A stretch of DNA of 64,000 nt from Arenibacter sp. P308M17 (GCF_003426735.1 NZ_QVON01000010.1:1-64000); one strand, 5' to 3'. Numbered from the stretch's first letter, positions 7,223 through 16,600 are shown. Translations and numbers: made by a program. Notes: generated by a model from the letters alone, not told the origin.

Positions 7223-9688
7223 TTATATGTGGTCTACATTGTAGATAACCCTAACGCCTCTGTAATAAGAAATGGCATTAAAGGATTTTTCAATTCTTTT
7301 AATGCTATTTTTTGTTTTCACCAAAGAGTAATTCCCCCCAATCTTTACCATAACGTTCTTGATGTATTGATTTCGAATTCTTGCCACGGGCGGATATTCG
7401 GGTCCCAATACGTTTTCCCTAAAACTATTTCTCAACGATTTGGCAAACCATTCTGCAGCATCGTTAAGTTTATTGTAATCCTTGTGCTTAAACGTAATTT
7501 TGATAATTCTGTTTATAGGAGGATATTTATACTGTTCCCTTTCATATATCTGTTCCTGGAACATTCCGTTATAATCACCGGTGGTCACCTGCTGCAATAT
7601 CCTATGGTCGGGATTATAACTTTGAATAATTACCTTGCCCCTCTTCTTGGTTCTCCCTGCCCTGCCCGCCACTTGGGTAAGCAATTGAAAACTTCTTTCA
7701 TGGGCCCTAAAATCCGGGAAATTCAACAGGGAATCCGCGTTCATTATTCCTACCAGGTTTACATTCCTAAAATCGAGTCCCTTGGTCAGCATTTGGGTAC
7801 CCACTAGAATATCCAATTCCTGTTGCTCAAAGGAAGTAATGATCTTTTCGTAACCGTGCTTGCCCCTGGTGGTATCCAGATCCATTCTCCCCACATTGGC
7901 TTTTGGGAACAATGTATTCAGCTCCTGTTCCACCTGTTCCGTACCGAAACCCTTGGTATCCAAAGTGGCTTTTCCACAGGCCTGGCAAGTTTCCTGAAGG
8001 GCTATATGATAGCTGCAATAATGGCACCGCAATTGTTTTCTAAGCTGATGGTAGGTTAGGCTTACATCGCAATTTGGACATTGGGGGGCATGCCCGCAGG
8101 TGGTACATTCCATAATGGGCGCAAACCCGCGTCTATTTTGAAAGAGAATTACCTGCTCCCCGTTCTCCAATGTCGTTGTAATTTCCTCCAGAAGTCGCTC
8201 CGAAAAATGCCCTTTCATCCTTTTCTTTCGGGACTGCTCCTTTATATCTACCAATTCCATATCCGGCATAAGCACATTCCCATATCTTCTTTCTATATGG
8301 GCATATCCGTACTTGCCAACCTTTACATTGTAAAAGCTTTCCACGCTTGGCGTGGCAGATCCCAAGAGAATATCGCTACCGTGCAAATTGCCCAAAACAA
8401 TGGCGGCGTCCCGGGCATGATATCTGGGTGCGGGGTCATATTGTTTAAAAGAGCTTTCATGTTCCTCGTCCACAATAACCAATCCCAAATCCTTAAAGGG
8501 CAAAAATAAAGCGGACCTAGCCCCTATGACTATCTGCGCAACCGGCTTATTTTCCAGAACATTGTTCCAGACCTCTACCCTTTCCTGAACATTGTACTTG
8601 GAATGATACACCGCCACTTTTTCACCAAAGTAGGCCTGTAATCTGGAAATCAACTGGGTAGTAAGGGCAATTTCGGGAAGTAAATATAGTGCTTGCCTTC
8701 CCTGGCTTAAATATTCTTCGATCAGCTTAACATAGACCTCTGTTTTCCCTGAAGAGGTGACCCCATGCAAAAGTACTACCTTGTTATCTTTGAACGACTT
8801 TTTGATGTCCCCGAAAGCGGCCTTTTGATAGTCGTTCAAGGATTTTAAGGTTTCTGTTTCCCCATCTTCTTCATACACCACCCGATCGGTCCTAATAAAT
8901 TCTACTTCCAATACACCCTTATCTATCAACGTCTTGATTATGGAACCGGAACTATTACTGGCCTTTTCCAAATCACCTACTTTTACAGGCTTTTTTGTTA
9001 CAGCCTGTATTTGAAACAAGGACAATACCACCTGGCTCTGTTTAGGGGCCCTGGACAAACCGTTCAATAAGACCTCCAAATGCTCTTCCGACCTATATTT
9101 TTTTCCTAGTTGGACATATCGTACCAATTTGGGTTTATATTGCTCGTACACCTCCTCCTTGAGAAAAATGAGATTCTTTTGTAGCAACCTATTTAAAACC
9201 GGGATGATATTCTTTTTGTCCAGAATATCGCTTATTTCCCGGACCCTAAGTATTGATTGATGCTGTAAGGCCTCATAAACCATAAATTCATCATCCAGCA
9301 AATCGTTTTCCTCTATATGCGCCCTATCGTTCCTCAGAATCAAGGTTTCACTTTCCAAAAGCAGTGCACTGGGTACGGCAGCGCGAAAGACCTCCCCAAT
9401 GGAACACATATAATATTGGGCCAACCAATGCCAGAACTTTAGTTGGATATTGGTTACAAGGGGAAAATCATCCAAAATTTGATCGATTTCCTTTGCTTCG
9501 TAAACTGTGGGTGCCGTGTTGTGGATTTCGAATACTAGGGCCGTATAAATTTTTGACTTTCCGAAGGGGACAGCAACCCTCATTCCCGGACTTAGCACTT
9601 TCGCCTCTTCCTTTGTAACCTTATAGGTAAAGAGTTTTTCTAAAGGAATGGGTAAAATAACATTGATAAAATCCTGCATATTCCCCAA
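7223..9688 (-). CDS. priA: Primosomal protein N', replication restart helicase PriA
   Basis: An 821-residue superfamily 2 helicase that reloads the replicative helicase at stalled forks. The N-terminal 3'-DNA-binding domain starts with INVILPIPLEKLFTYKV. Walker A is GVTSSGKTEVY, motif II is VDEEH, and two pairs of paired cysteines form the zinc domain (CTTCGHAPQCPNC, then CHYC and CQACGK). Motif V/VI segments GTQMLTKGLDF and QVAGRAGRTKKRG follow. The start could also be the ATG three codons in. It sits 4 bp after the DUF2147 gene in a nadC-yihY-DUF2147-priA run. Confidence 0.96.
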   Translation of the reverse strand: MGNMQDFINVILPIPLEKLFTYKVTKEEAKVLSPGMRVAVPFGKSKIYTALVFEIHNTAPTVYEAKEIDQILDDFPLVTNIQLKFWHWLAQYYMCSIGEVFRAAVPSALLLESETLILRNDRAHIEENDLLDDEFMVYEALQHQSILRVREISDILDKKNIIPVLNRLLQKNLIFLKEEVYEQYKPKLVRYVQLGKKYRSEEHLEVLLNGLSRAPKQSQVVLSLFQIQAVTKKPVKVGDLEKASNSSGSIIKTLIDKGVLEVEFIRTDRVVYEEDGETETLKSLNDYQKAAFGDIKKSFKDNKVVLLHGVTSSGKTEVYVKLIEEYLSQGRQALYLLPEIALTTQLISRLQAYFGEKVAVYHSKYNVQERVEVWNNVLENKPVAQIVIGARSALFLPFKDLGLVIVDEEHESSFKQYDPAPRYHARDAAIVLGNLHGSDILLGSATPSVESFYNVKVGKYGYAHIERRYGNVLMPDMELVDIKEQSRKKRMKGHFSERLLEEITTTLENGEQVILFQNRRGFAPIMECTTCGHAPQCPNCDVSLTYHQLRKQLRCHYCSYHIALQETCQACGKATLDTKGFGTEQVEQELNTLFPKANVGRMDLDTTRGKHGYEKIITSFEQQELDILVGTQMLTKGLDFRNVNLVGIMNADSLLNFPDFRAHERSFQLLTQVAGRAGRTKKRGKVIIQSYNPDHRILQQVTTGDYNGMFQEQIYEREQYKYPPINRIIKITFKHKDYNKLNDAAEWFAKSLRNSFRENVLGPEYPPVARIRNQYIKNVMVKIGGNYSLVKTKNSIKRIEKSFNAISYYRGVRVIYNVDHI

Positions 9689-9692
9689 AGTT

Positions 9693-10142
9693 CTATCCTT
9701 CCACCCTTATCCACGTCTGTGTGCGGTAGATGAAAGCCAAATATCCCCTTACCTTTAGCTCATCGGGGTTATCGGGATTTAGCCATAATTTACACCTAAA
9801 GGTCATGGCCTGTTCCGGATCGAACAGGGTTTTGCCCTTCCATTCCCCATTGCCAACGTGTTCTACATCCTCAATTATTTTCATCCCCAATATGGGCCGG
9901 TTCTTCTTGTCTCCCTCACATTTTCCGCAAACGGCATTTTCCTTTCCTTCTTCCAAGATCTTCACAACATGGCCGTGCATAAGTCCATCTTCCTCATAGA
10001 TCCTGATAATGGCCTTGGGGTTACCTGTCCTGTCATCTATGGTCTTCCATTTTCCGAAGATGCTCTGTGCTTGGGCGGACATGGAAAAAAGTATGCAAAC
10101 ACTCCAAATGGCCCATCTATTCCTTTCTATCCTGTTTTTCAT
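9693..10142 (-). CDS. DUF2147 domain protein, exported
   Basis: A 149-residue small protein with a signal peptide (WAIWSVCILFSMSAQAQ). The mature part fits DUF2147: IFGKWKTIDDRTG near the start, ENAVCGKCEGDKKNRPILG in the middle and the GYLAFIYRTQTWIRV ending. The family has a lipocalin-like beta-barrel in solved members, with no confirmed ligand. Its first 26 bp overlap the end of the upstream membrane protein gene, suggesting translational coupling. Confidence 0.85.
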   Translation of the reverse strand: MKNRIERNRWAIWSVCILFSMSAQAQSIFGKWKTIDDRTGNPKAIIRIYEEDGLMHGHVVKILEEGKENAVCGKCEGDKKNRPILGMKIIEDVEHVGNGEWKGKTLFDPEQAMTFRCKLWLNPDNPDELKVRGYLAFIYRTQTWIRVEG

Positions 10143-11103
10143 ATTTTTTCCTTAAAGAATTTAACGAGGCATTCAGCTCAAACCCCAGTAGCAAGATATT
10201 GGAATTTAACCAAATAAATACCAATAATATCAACAAACCTCCCAATGCCCCATATAATTCATTGTATCGGGCAAATTTTTCAACATATACCCCGAACAAA
10301 TAGGAAGTAAGGATAAATAGCAAGGTAGTCATCAAGGCCCCGGCGGAAAAAAACTTGGCCTGCCTTCCCTCCTTGGTTCCAAAATAGTATAGAATGGCCG
10401 TTATAAAATAAGCCAACATACCCAAAAACAAAAACTTGCCCCATTGCACCAAAATAAGCTGACTTTCATCCACCTCCAACTCTACTCCCCTATGCGTTAT
10501 ATCATATAATCCGATAAGCACATATGCCTCGAAATAAACAAAAATGACGGCTCCCAATAAAAGCAGTACGGACAGCATCAACCCTACCATAAGGGCATAT
10601 ACATATTGTTTAAACATGCTGCGGTTGAGATTTACATGGTAGGAATTTTCAAATCCTACAAAAATTGCATTCACCCCATTGGCCATTAAAAAAATGGAGG
10701 TTATAAATGCAATGGCGGAGGAAAGGACATCACCTCTTTCCTGCTCACTGATCTGCAAATAAATTTGACTGAAATAATCGCCCGTTGCCCTTGGCAAAAA
10801 CGATTCCAAGAAAATTAGGAATTCGGTGTCAAAGTTGGAATTCCCAACAGAAACATAGGGAATAATGAAAGGGATTAGGGTAACCAAAAATATCAACAAT
10901 GGAAATAGTGCCAAGAACAGACTAAAGGAAATAGAACTGGCCCTTGTTGACAGGGCCCCTTTTACAATTCCCATAACATACATCTCCATAAGGTCATAAA
11001 AGGAAAGGCCCTCAAAAGCGGGCAACTTAATTTTTTTCATTAGTCCCACAACCCAACTTACTATGGGGATCCCCTCCAGTTTGCTTTCTATTTCCTGGGA
11101 CAT
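10117..11103 (-). CDS. YihY/BrkB-family inner membrane protein
   Basis: A 328-residue integral membrane protein with about six hydrophobic segments (for example ISFSLFLALFPLLIFLVTL, then YALMVGLMLSVLLLLGAVIF and LGGLLILLVFIWLNSNILLL). The GALSTRASSISFSLFLALFP segment and the C-terminal LLGFELNA are typical of the YihY/BrkB family. Its annotation as ribonuclease BN is known to be an error for this family; its real function is unclear. The start directly abuts the nadC stop codon. Confidence 0.9.
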   Translation of the reverse strand: MSQEIESKLEGIPIVSWVVGLMKKIKLPAFEGLSFYDLMEMYVMGIVKGALSTRASSISFSLFLALFPLLIFLVTLIPFIIPYVSVGNSNFDTEFLIFLESFLPRATGDYFSQIYLQISEQERGDVLSSAIAFITSIFLMANGVNAIFVGFENSYHVNLNRSMFKQYVYALMVGLMLSVLLLLGAVIFVYFEAYVLIGLYDITHRGVELEVDESQLILVQWGKFLFLGMLAYFITAILYYFGTKEGRQAKFFSAGALMTTLLFILTSYLFGVYVEKFARYNELYGALGGLLILLVFIWLNSNILLLGFELNASLNSLRKKYEKQDRKE

Positions 11104-11961
11104 TTACACGGCTTTGAGACTAAGGTCCATATTGTATATAGAATGTGTCAAGGCTCCCGAAGAGATGAAATTTACCCCACATTCCGCATATTTACGTACG
11201 GTTTCCCCATTAATTCCACCTGAAGATTCTGTAAGGCACTTATCCCCTATCATTTTTACCGCTTTCCGGGTATCCTCAAAACTGAAGTTATCCAGTAAAA
11301 TTCTATATATTCCTTGGGCCTGCAGAATAACCTCTACTTCTTTCAGGTTCCTAGCTTCCACGATAATTCTCAAATCCAATTTTTTATCGGCCAAATATTG
11401 TTGCGTTTTTTCAATTGCCTTTGTGATACCCCCGGCAAAATCGATATGGTTGTCCTTGAGCATAACCATATCGTATAGGGCAAATCTATGGTTTTCACCT
11501 CCACCTATCTTTACCGCCCATTTTTCCAAAGCCCTTATTCCAGGGGTTGTTTTACGGGTATCCAAAATCTTGGTATTCGTACCCTCCAAAAGTTTTACAA
11601 AATAATTGGTCTTGGTGGCAATGGCACTCATTCGCTGCATTCCGTTAAGTACCAATCTCTCTGCCATTAAAATACTTTGGGAACTTCCCGAAACATAAAA
11701 AACGATATCCCCAAACTTCACGGGGGTCCCGTCCTTGATCAACTCTTCCACTACCAAGCTGCCATCCACGTATTGGAAAACTTTTTTGGCAAAATCCACT
11801 CCGGCAATAATACCATGGTCCTTGACCAAAAGCTTGGCCTTTCCGGTTGCATTAGCGGGAATACATGCCAATGAACTATGGTCTCCATCGCCCACATCTT
11901 CCCTTATTGCATTCTTTATAATTAAATCGAGTTCCTCCCTAAATTGCCCTTCCGATATCAT
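11104..11961 (-). CDS. nadC: Nicotinate-nucleotide pyrophosphorylase (carboxylating)
   Basis: A 285-residue quinolinate phosphoribosyltransferase, which makes nicotinate mononucleotide from quinolinate and PRPP in de novo NAD synthesis. Visible motifs are EDVGDGDHSSL, ILDTRKTTPGIRALEKWAV, the GGGENHRFALYDMVMLKDNH block and IIVEARNLKEVE, ending with SSGGINGETVRKYA and the GVNFISSGALTHS phosphate-binding loop. It leads the nadC-yihY-DUF2147-priA run. Confidence 0.96.
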   Translation of the reverse strand: MISEGQFREELDLIIKNAIREDVGDGDHSSLACIPANATGKAKLLVKDHGIIAGVDFAKKVFQYVDGSLVVEELIKDGTPVKFGDIVFYVSGSSQSILMAERLVLNGMQRMSAIATKTNYFVKLLEGTNTKILDTRKTTPGIRALEKWAVKIGGGENHRFALYDMVMLKDNHIDFAGGITKAIEKTQQYLADKKLDLRIIVEARNLKEVEVILQAQGIYRILLDNFSFEDTRKAVKMIGDKCLTESSGGINGETVRKYAECGVNFISSGALTHSIYNMDLSLKAV

Positions 11962-12136
11962 GTACTATTTTTTCTACGCTAATTTACTAAAATGTTTGTG
12001 CAATTCCTCCTAGGTTAATTCAATCCATACCCAAATGCCCAAAATAAAGTTGACCAATAGGAAAACTTTAAAAAACTGCCGTAAATAAAACCAGGGCAAT
12101 TGGCAGAATTACCGTATTATCCCCGGCGGCTTCCTT

Positions 12137-12166
12137 TTGCAATTTAAAATTTACACATTACATTTG
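12137..12166 (+). promoter_or_regulatory. Promoter of rlmH (leaderless start likely)
   Basis: TTG at 12137-12139 and TACATTTG at 12159-12166 are separated by exactly 19 nt. The rlmH ATG starts only 5 bp after the -7 box, so transcription would begin at or next to the first codon. Confidence 0.7.
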
Positions 12167-12170
12167 CCCC

Positions 12171-12644
12171 ATGACCATAAAACTTTTAGTACTAGGAAAA
12201 ACGGACAGTTCCCACTTAAGCCGATTAATCGAGGAATATCAGAATAGGTTAAAACACTATATCAAATTTGAATTGGAAATAATCCCCGACCTGAAGAATA
12301 CCAAAAATCTATCCGAAAACCTACAAAAGGAAAAAGAGGGGGTCGCCATACTCAACAAACTGAACGCAACGGACGTACTTGTACTTCTGGATGAAAACGG
12401 GAAACAGAAAACTTCCGTTGAATTCTCGGAATACCTACAAAAAAACATGAACTCGGGCCTTAAACAACTCGTATTTGTTATTGGTGGCCCTTACGGGTTT
12501 AGTGATGCGGTATATCAAAAAAGTCAAGGTAAGATCAGTTTATCAAAAATGACCTTTTCGCACCAAATGGTAAGACTGTTTATGGTAGAACAATTGTATC
12601 GGGCATTTACCATTTTGAGAAATGAACCCTACCATCATCAATAG
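12171..12644 (+). CDS. rlmH: 23S rRNA (pseudouridine1915-N3)-methyltransferase RlmH
   Basis: A 157-residue SPOUT methyltransferase that methylates pseudouridine 1915 in helix 69 of 23S rRNA, using S-adenosylmethionine. The knotted SAM site is visible as FVIGGPYGFSDAVY, and the C-terminal FSHQMVRLFMVEQLYRAF plus NEPYHH is diagnostic. Length matches the family exactly. It is monocistronic and is followed by a palindromic repeat element. Confidence 0.96.
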   Translation: MTIKLLVLGKTDSSHLSRLIEEYQNRLKHYIKFELEIIPDLKNTKNLSENLQKEKEGVAILNKLNATDVLVLLDENGKQKTSVEFSEYLQKNMNSGLKQLVFVIGGPYGFSDAVYQKSQGKISLSKMTFSHQMVRLFMVEQLYRAFTILRNEPYHHQ

Positions 12645-12681
12645 CAATAAGCGATTATAAATGAGGAGGTCCCCCATTTAT

Positions 12682-12832
12682 AGTACATGACAAAATTTAA
12701 TTTCGCAAGATTTTCCTCAATTTTTTACCCAGACCCTAAAGGGAGAAATCAAGGGAAATCAGGCTCCCTTTAGGGTTTGGGGTAAAACGGATTTTACGAG
12801 AAACCTTGTTAAAACGATTTTTGTCATGTACT
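12682..12832 (+). repeat. Palindromic repeat element A, copy 1
   Basis: A 151 bp imperfect inverted repeat between rlmH and the serine gene. The left arm starts AGTACATGACAAAAT and contains CGCAAGATTTTCCTC and CCCTAAAGGGAG; the right arm, read in reverse complement, starts GTACATGACAAAAAT and contains TTTTACCCCAAACCC and CCCTAAAGGGAG. The two arms are related but distinguishable. A second copy at 42503-42680 has the arms in opposite order, so it is inverted. There is no open frame, so this is a non-coding, MITE-like or RNA-structure element. Confidence 0.75.
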
Positions 12833-12967
12833 TTCCCATCAATTTTAAGTTTACCCCCTTCCTATAACCGCTAAAGGTTCCGTTTCCAGAATTTGCTTCC
12901 AAAAAAAATAAAAAACTGCCTAAAATTAAATTCCAGACAGTCCTTAGTCCTTATTAGCAGGTTTGCC
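12833..12967. other. Intergenic region after repeat element A
   Basis: Together with 12645-12681 this completes the 323 bp gap between rlmH and the fused serine gene. It is A/T-rich. I see no gene, and no clear terminator beyond the element itself. Confidence 0.4.
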
Positions 12968-14860
12968 CTAATATAAAACCCTGAATTTAATTGTATTATC
13001 TATCTTTTTTAACGCCTTTAGAACATCCTTGTTATACTCTTTGTCCAAATCGGAAATTACATAACCCACTTCGTTATCCGTGGAAAGATACTGTCCTGAA
13101 ATATTCATATCAAAACGGGCCAAAACTTCGTTGATCTTCGCCATAACCCCCGGAACATTTTTGTGAATATGTAAAAAACGATGTGCATTATTCTGTTTGG
13201 GCAGTCTAATATTTGGAAAGTTTACGGCGTCTACCGTATTCCCTGAATTAATATAATCCATTATTTTATTGGGAACAAAATCTGCAATATCGCGCTGTGC
13301 TTCTTCGGTACTACCTCCAATATGGGGAGTTAGAATAACGTTTTCCAAGCCTTTAAGCTCTGTTAAAAACTCACCGTTACTTCTAGGTTCCTCCGGAAAT
13401 ACATCTATTGCTGCTCCTGCAATTTTTCCACTTTTCAGGGCATTGGCCAAAGCTTCTATGTCCACCACAAAACCTCTGGACAGATTTATGAACAGGGCAC
13501 CATCCTTCATTTGGTTAATTTCCCTTTCCCCTATAAAATTCTTATTGGCCTTATTATCGTCTATATGGAGGGTCACCACATCGGAAACATTTAACAAATC
13601 CTCCAAGGTACTGCATTTGGTAGCATTGCCCAAAGCCAATTGGTCCCCTACATCGTAATAATAGACGCGCATCCCCAGAGCCTCGGCCAATACCGACAAT
13701 TGTTTTCCAATATTGCCATAACCAACAATACCCAGGTTTTTACCACGCACCTCTTTTGAATTGGCAGCGGTTTTATTCCATTGACCGGCGTGGATCTCTG
13801 TACTACGAGGGAAAATACTCCTCATTAACATGATGATCTCACCAATGGCCAGTTCCACAACAGAGCGCGTATTGCTATAAGGGGCATTGAAAACCACTAC
13901 TCCCTTCTTCTTACAGGCCTCCAGGTCTATTTGGGTAGTACCTATACAAAAGGCGCCGACCACCATTAATTTGTCCGCCGCGGCCAATACATTTTTGGTG
14001 ACCTGGGTCTTGGAACGTATCCCTAGGACATGTACTCCTTTAATTTTTTCTATCAGCTCTTCTTCCGTTAAACTATGTTTTAACAGTTCTACGGAAAATC
14101 CTTCTTCGGAAAGGGTATCGAAAGCATTTTGATGGACATTTTCCAGTAATAAAATCTTAATTCTATTCTTTGGGTACGATATTTTTCTTGGCAAGTTGTT
14201 CACAAATAAAAATTCATCTAAATTAGGTGTAATATAGTCTGCGTTTCTCGCAGCCTTTTCTCTATGCACATTCTCGGTATAGGCAAAAAATTTATCCGCA
14301 ATACCGGCTTCGCGCATTACATAATCACTATAACCGTCTCCTATTACCTGTACTTCCCCTTGTAAATCCAAGTTTTTTAAACAGGCAATTTTTCCATTGT
14401 GGGAGGCCAATACGTTTTCCTCGTCAAATCCTATTATTCTTCCGTTTTCGTCGAATCTAAATGTATTGGCATACACCCTATCCGCAGGAATGTTGTATTC
14501 GGCGACTATGGGGTCTATAAACTCTTTAAAACCACAGGAAATCACATAAATATCATCGGAATAATTATGAAAAAATTCCTTGTTGGACGCTATGGATTTG
14601 GATATCTTTTGGCGAAGCAATTGTACCAAATTTTCCAAATCGTCCCTGTGCGCATTTAATAGATTGATCCTTTTTTCCAAGGACTGGGTAAAGGAAATAT
14701 CACCATCAATGCCCAAATTGGTTATTCTTTGGATTTCCCGTATTATATCTTCCTTATCCGACCTTCCGTTAAGCGTGATTTCCGCCAAAACATCCAGTGC
14801 CTCTACCCTAGTAAGGGTACTATCAAAATCAAATACATATTTTCTGCCTACCGCAACCAT
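12968..14860 (-). CDS. serA: Fused HAD phosphatase (SerB-like) and D-3-phosphoglycerate dehydrogenase
   Basis: A 630-residue fusion. Residues 1-215 form a HAD-IB phosphatase with the nucleophile motif DFDSTLT (Asp11, Asp13), a serine in VISCGFKEF, a lysine in HNGKIAC and the GDGYSDYVM acidic motif. Residues 235-540 are phosphoglycerate dehydrogenase, with the NAD-binding IVGYGNIGKQL and catalytic-region motifs INLSRGFVVD, FPEEP and LTPHIGGSTEEAQ. A C-terminal ACT domain follows (about 555-630, HKNVPGVMAKINEVL), the usual serine-feedback site. One polypeptide could thus carry the first and last steps of serine synthesis. A TACTTTTG box lies at 14888-14881, but no -33 element is well spaced. 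Confidence 0.93.
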   Translation of the reverse strand: MVAVGRKYVFDFDSTLTRVEALDVLAEITLNGRSDKEDIIREIQRITNLGIDGDISFTQSLEKRINLLNAHRDDLENLVQLLRQKISKSIASNKEFFHNYSDDIYVISCGFKEFIDPIVAEYNIPADRVYANTFRFDENGRIIGFDEENVLASHNGKIACLKNLDLQGEVQVIGDGYSDYVMREAGIADKFFAYTENVHREKAARNADYITPNLDEFLFVNNLPRKISYPKNRIKILLLENVHQNAFDTLSEEGFSVELLKHSLTEEELIEKIKGVHVLGIRSKTQVTKNVLAAADKLMVVGAFCIGTTQIDLEACKKKGVVVFNAPYSNTRSVVELAIGEIIMLMRSIFPRSTEIHAGQWNKTAANSKEVRGKNLGIVGYGNIGKQLSVLAEALGMRVYYYDVGDQLALGNATKCSTLEDLLNVSDVVTLHIDDNKANKNFIGEREINQMKDGALFINLSRGFVVDIEALANALKSGKIAGAAIDVFPEEPRSNGEFLTELKGLENVILTPHIGGSTEEAQRDIADFVPNKIMDYINSGNTVDAVNFPNIRLPKQNNAHRFLHIHKNVPGVMAKINEVLARFDMNISGQYLSTDNEVGYVISDLDKEYNKDVLKALKKIDNTIKFRVLY

Positions 14861-15124
14861 TGAATCTGAATTTTAAGGGGCAAAAGTATGAATTAATTTT
14901 GTCCAACTCCCTATTATAGCTAAGAAAAGTAATCGATACTTGATTTTTGCCGGTTTATATAAGAAAATGATTTTTTAGCCCAACCAAAATTAAGAAATCG
15001 ATAAAATTTTTCCATTGCCTATTCTTTTGGCCAATTTTAAAATCTATGAATTATCACTACTCAAGTTAAAAGGATAGGGGACAGATAAGATCTACCGATG
15101 TTCTTGCAATGGCCCAATACACCT

Positions 15125-15826
15125 TTAGCGAACCCCAAGATAAAACAATCCGGTCAGGATGGCCAATCCAAAACTCAGTAATGTACCTATTAATATGTAC
15201 TCCGTGAGTTTTCTTGAGTTACTTTCCTTTAGATCATTGAACCTAAAAACAGATTTGGCGGTAATCAACAAACCAATGGCCTCCCATCTACCTAAAATTA
15301 TAAAGATCAATACAAACAACCGCTCTATAATCCCAATATACTTCCCCGCATTGGGAAGGGATTTATGGTCCAATTCTATTCTGTGCGACATCCCTTCCAA
15401 TAATTTGGCCATAATTATGGATGATGGGTAACTTACAAATACCACGGCAGTAACCAAGGGCCAATTCATGCCCTGAATAAGACCCACCGTATGCCCTATT
15501 AAATCGGAATTAAAGGCACAGCAATACAAAACAACCAAATGCAATACTTGGTCTACAAAGAAAGGAATGGCCTTATTCTTAAAATAAGGGTTGGTATATA
15601 TTTTTGACAAATCGATGACATAATGGGAAAGTGCAATAATAATTGCCCACCACCATAATTCCATGTCCCAAAGGAATAGCATAATAAGTCCAAAATGAAT
15701 CAATATATGGAAATACAGGTATTTGGACGCTATTTTGTTGGCCTCTTTGTGCACCACCCATTTTACGGGTTGTAACAAAAAATCCCCCAAAAGGTGGGCC
15801 AGCAACAGCTTGGTAAACAATATCAT
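15125..15826 (-). CDS. DUF3307 domain membrane protein
   Basis: A 233-residue integral membrane protein with about six hydrophobic segments. The N-terminal LLLAHLLGDFLLQPVKWV motif is the signature of DUF3307, with a conserved His (IALSHYVIDLSKIY) further on. The first 4 bp overlap the end of the SatD-like gene (ATGA), so the two are translationally coupled. SatD/DUF3307 pairs recur in bacteria; the membrane partner's role is unknown. Confidence 0.87.
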   Translation of the reverse strand: MILFTKLLLAHLLGDFLLQPVKWVVHKEANKIASKYLYFHILIHFGLIMLFLWDMELWWWAIIIALSHYVIDLSKIYTNPYFKNKAIPFFVDQVLHLVVLYCCAFNSDLIGHTVGLIQGMNWPLVTAVVFVSYPSSIIMAKLLEGMSHRIELDHKSLPNAGKYIGIIERLFVLIFIILGRWEAIGLLITAKSVFRFNDLKESNSRKLTEYILIGTLLSFGLAILTGLFYLGVR

Positions 15827-16434
15827 TCCTTAATGTTTTTTAAATTTTCATCGTAATATGCCAGCAAACCCAACACCAAATCCATCCTGGCCCGCTTCAA
15901 TCGTTGACTTACTGCCGATTGTCTTATCTTTAATTGGTCCGCAACCTCCTGTTGGGATGCGTTTGGCTTTTCTAGGGCCAAACTTACCATTTGTGCCGAA
16001 ACCGTAGACCAATCGTCCATAAAATTCAATGCAAGCTTCAACATGAGGTTAAAAGTGTCATCCTTTTCGTCATCGCCCGTAATTATGGCCAAATTAAGCT
16101 TTTGTTCTTTTAGGGTTTCAAAAATTCTACCGGAACGTTGGTAGGCCTTCCCGTTGGACTGACTTACACTACTGCCCACAAACGTTTCGGATCCCAGGCC
16201 TATTCCCATTCGTACATCCAAGTTCTTGATAGATTTAATGAGGGCCTTGATCTGGATCGCCATAGGCAAGGCTTTTCTCGGAGTAGTCCTTATTTGAAAT
16301 TCATCCCCTCTATAAATCTCCCAGTCATGGGGCGTTTTCCCCTGACGGCCAAGATATTTTTTTAGAATTTCCATCCATTCCGAGGCTGCATAGCGGTCAG
16401 AATTAATGATATCCCCTGTAATTATAGCTATCAT
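15823..16434 (-). CDS. SatD family protein, predicted DNA-binding regulator
   Basis: A 203-residue soluble protein. The N-terminal part starts MIAIITGDIINSDRY, continues with WEIYRGDEFQIRT and VRMGIGLGSETF, and resembles SatD and nucleotide-cyclase-like folds. The C-terminal 50 residues form a helix-turn-helix (SQQEVADQLKIRQSAVSQRLKRA). It likely controls its own operon with the DUF3307 gene. A 13 bp direct repeat lies just upstream of the start (16443-16483). Confidence 0.85.
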   Translation of the reverse strand: MIAIITGDIINSDRYAASEWMEILKKYLGRQGKTPHDWEIYRGDEFQIRTTPRKALPMAIQIKALIKSIKNLDVRMGIGLGSETFVGSSVSQSNGKAYQRSGRIFETLKEQKLNLAIITGDDEKDDTFNLMLKLALNFMDDWSTVSAQMVSLALEKPNASQQEVADQLKIRQSAVSQRLKRARMDLVLGLLAYYDENLKNIKE

Positions 16435-16442
16435 ATATAAGT

Positions 16443-16483
16443 TAAAATGCTAATATACTAAAATATAATCTAAAATGCTAATA
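16443..16483. promoter_or_regulatory. Direct-repeat operator candidate upstream of satD
   Basis: TAAAATGCTAATA occurs at 16443-16455 and again, identical, at 16471-16483. The repeat pitch is 28 bp, near 2.7 helical turns. It lies just upstream of the satD-like start codon in very A/T-rich DNA. The regulator encoded next door carries an HTH domain, so autoregulation is plausible but unproven. Confidence 0.4.
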
Positions 16484-16600
16484 ATTAAATTTATAAGTTA
16501 AAAAGATTATAATAAATGAACTCATCCAAACTTTTTGATTGAAGCGAACCTGGTCAGGCCGGTTTCAGCCAATTGGAAAAAGTTTAGCTGAATTCAATAA

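Noticed and set aside
7229-7807. 192-residue plus-strand frame inside priA
   Set aside because: It lies antisense to priA, whose motifs and length are well supported.
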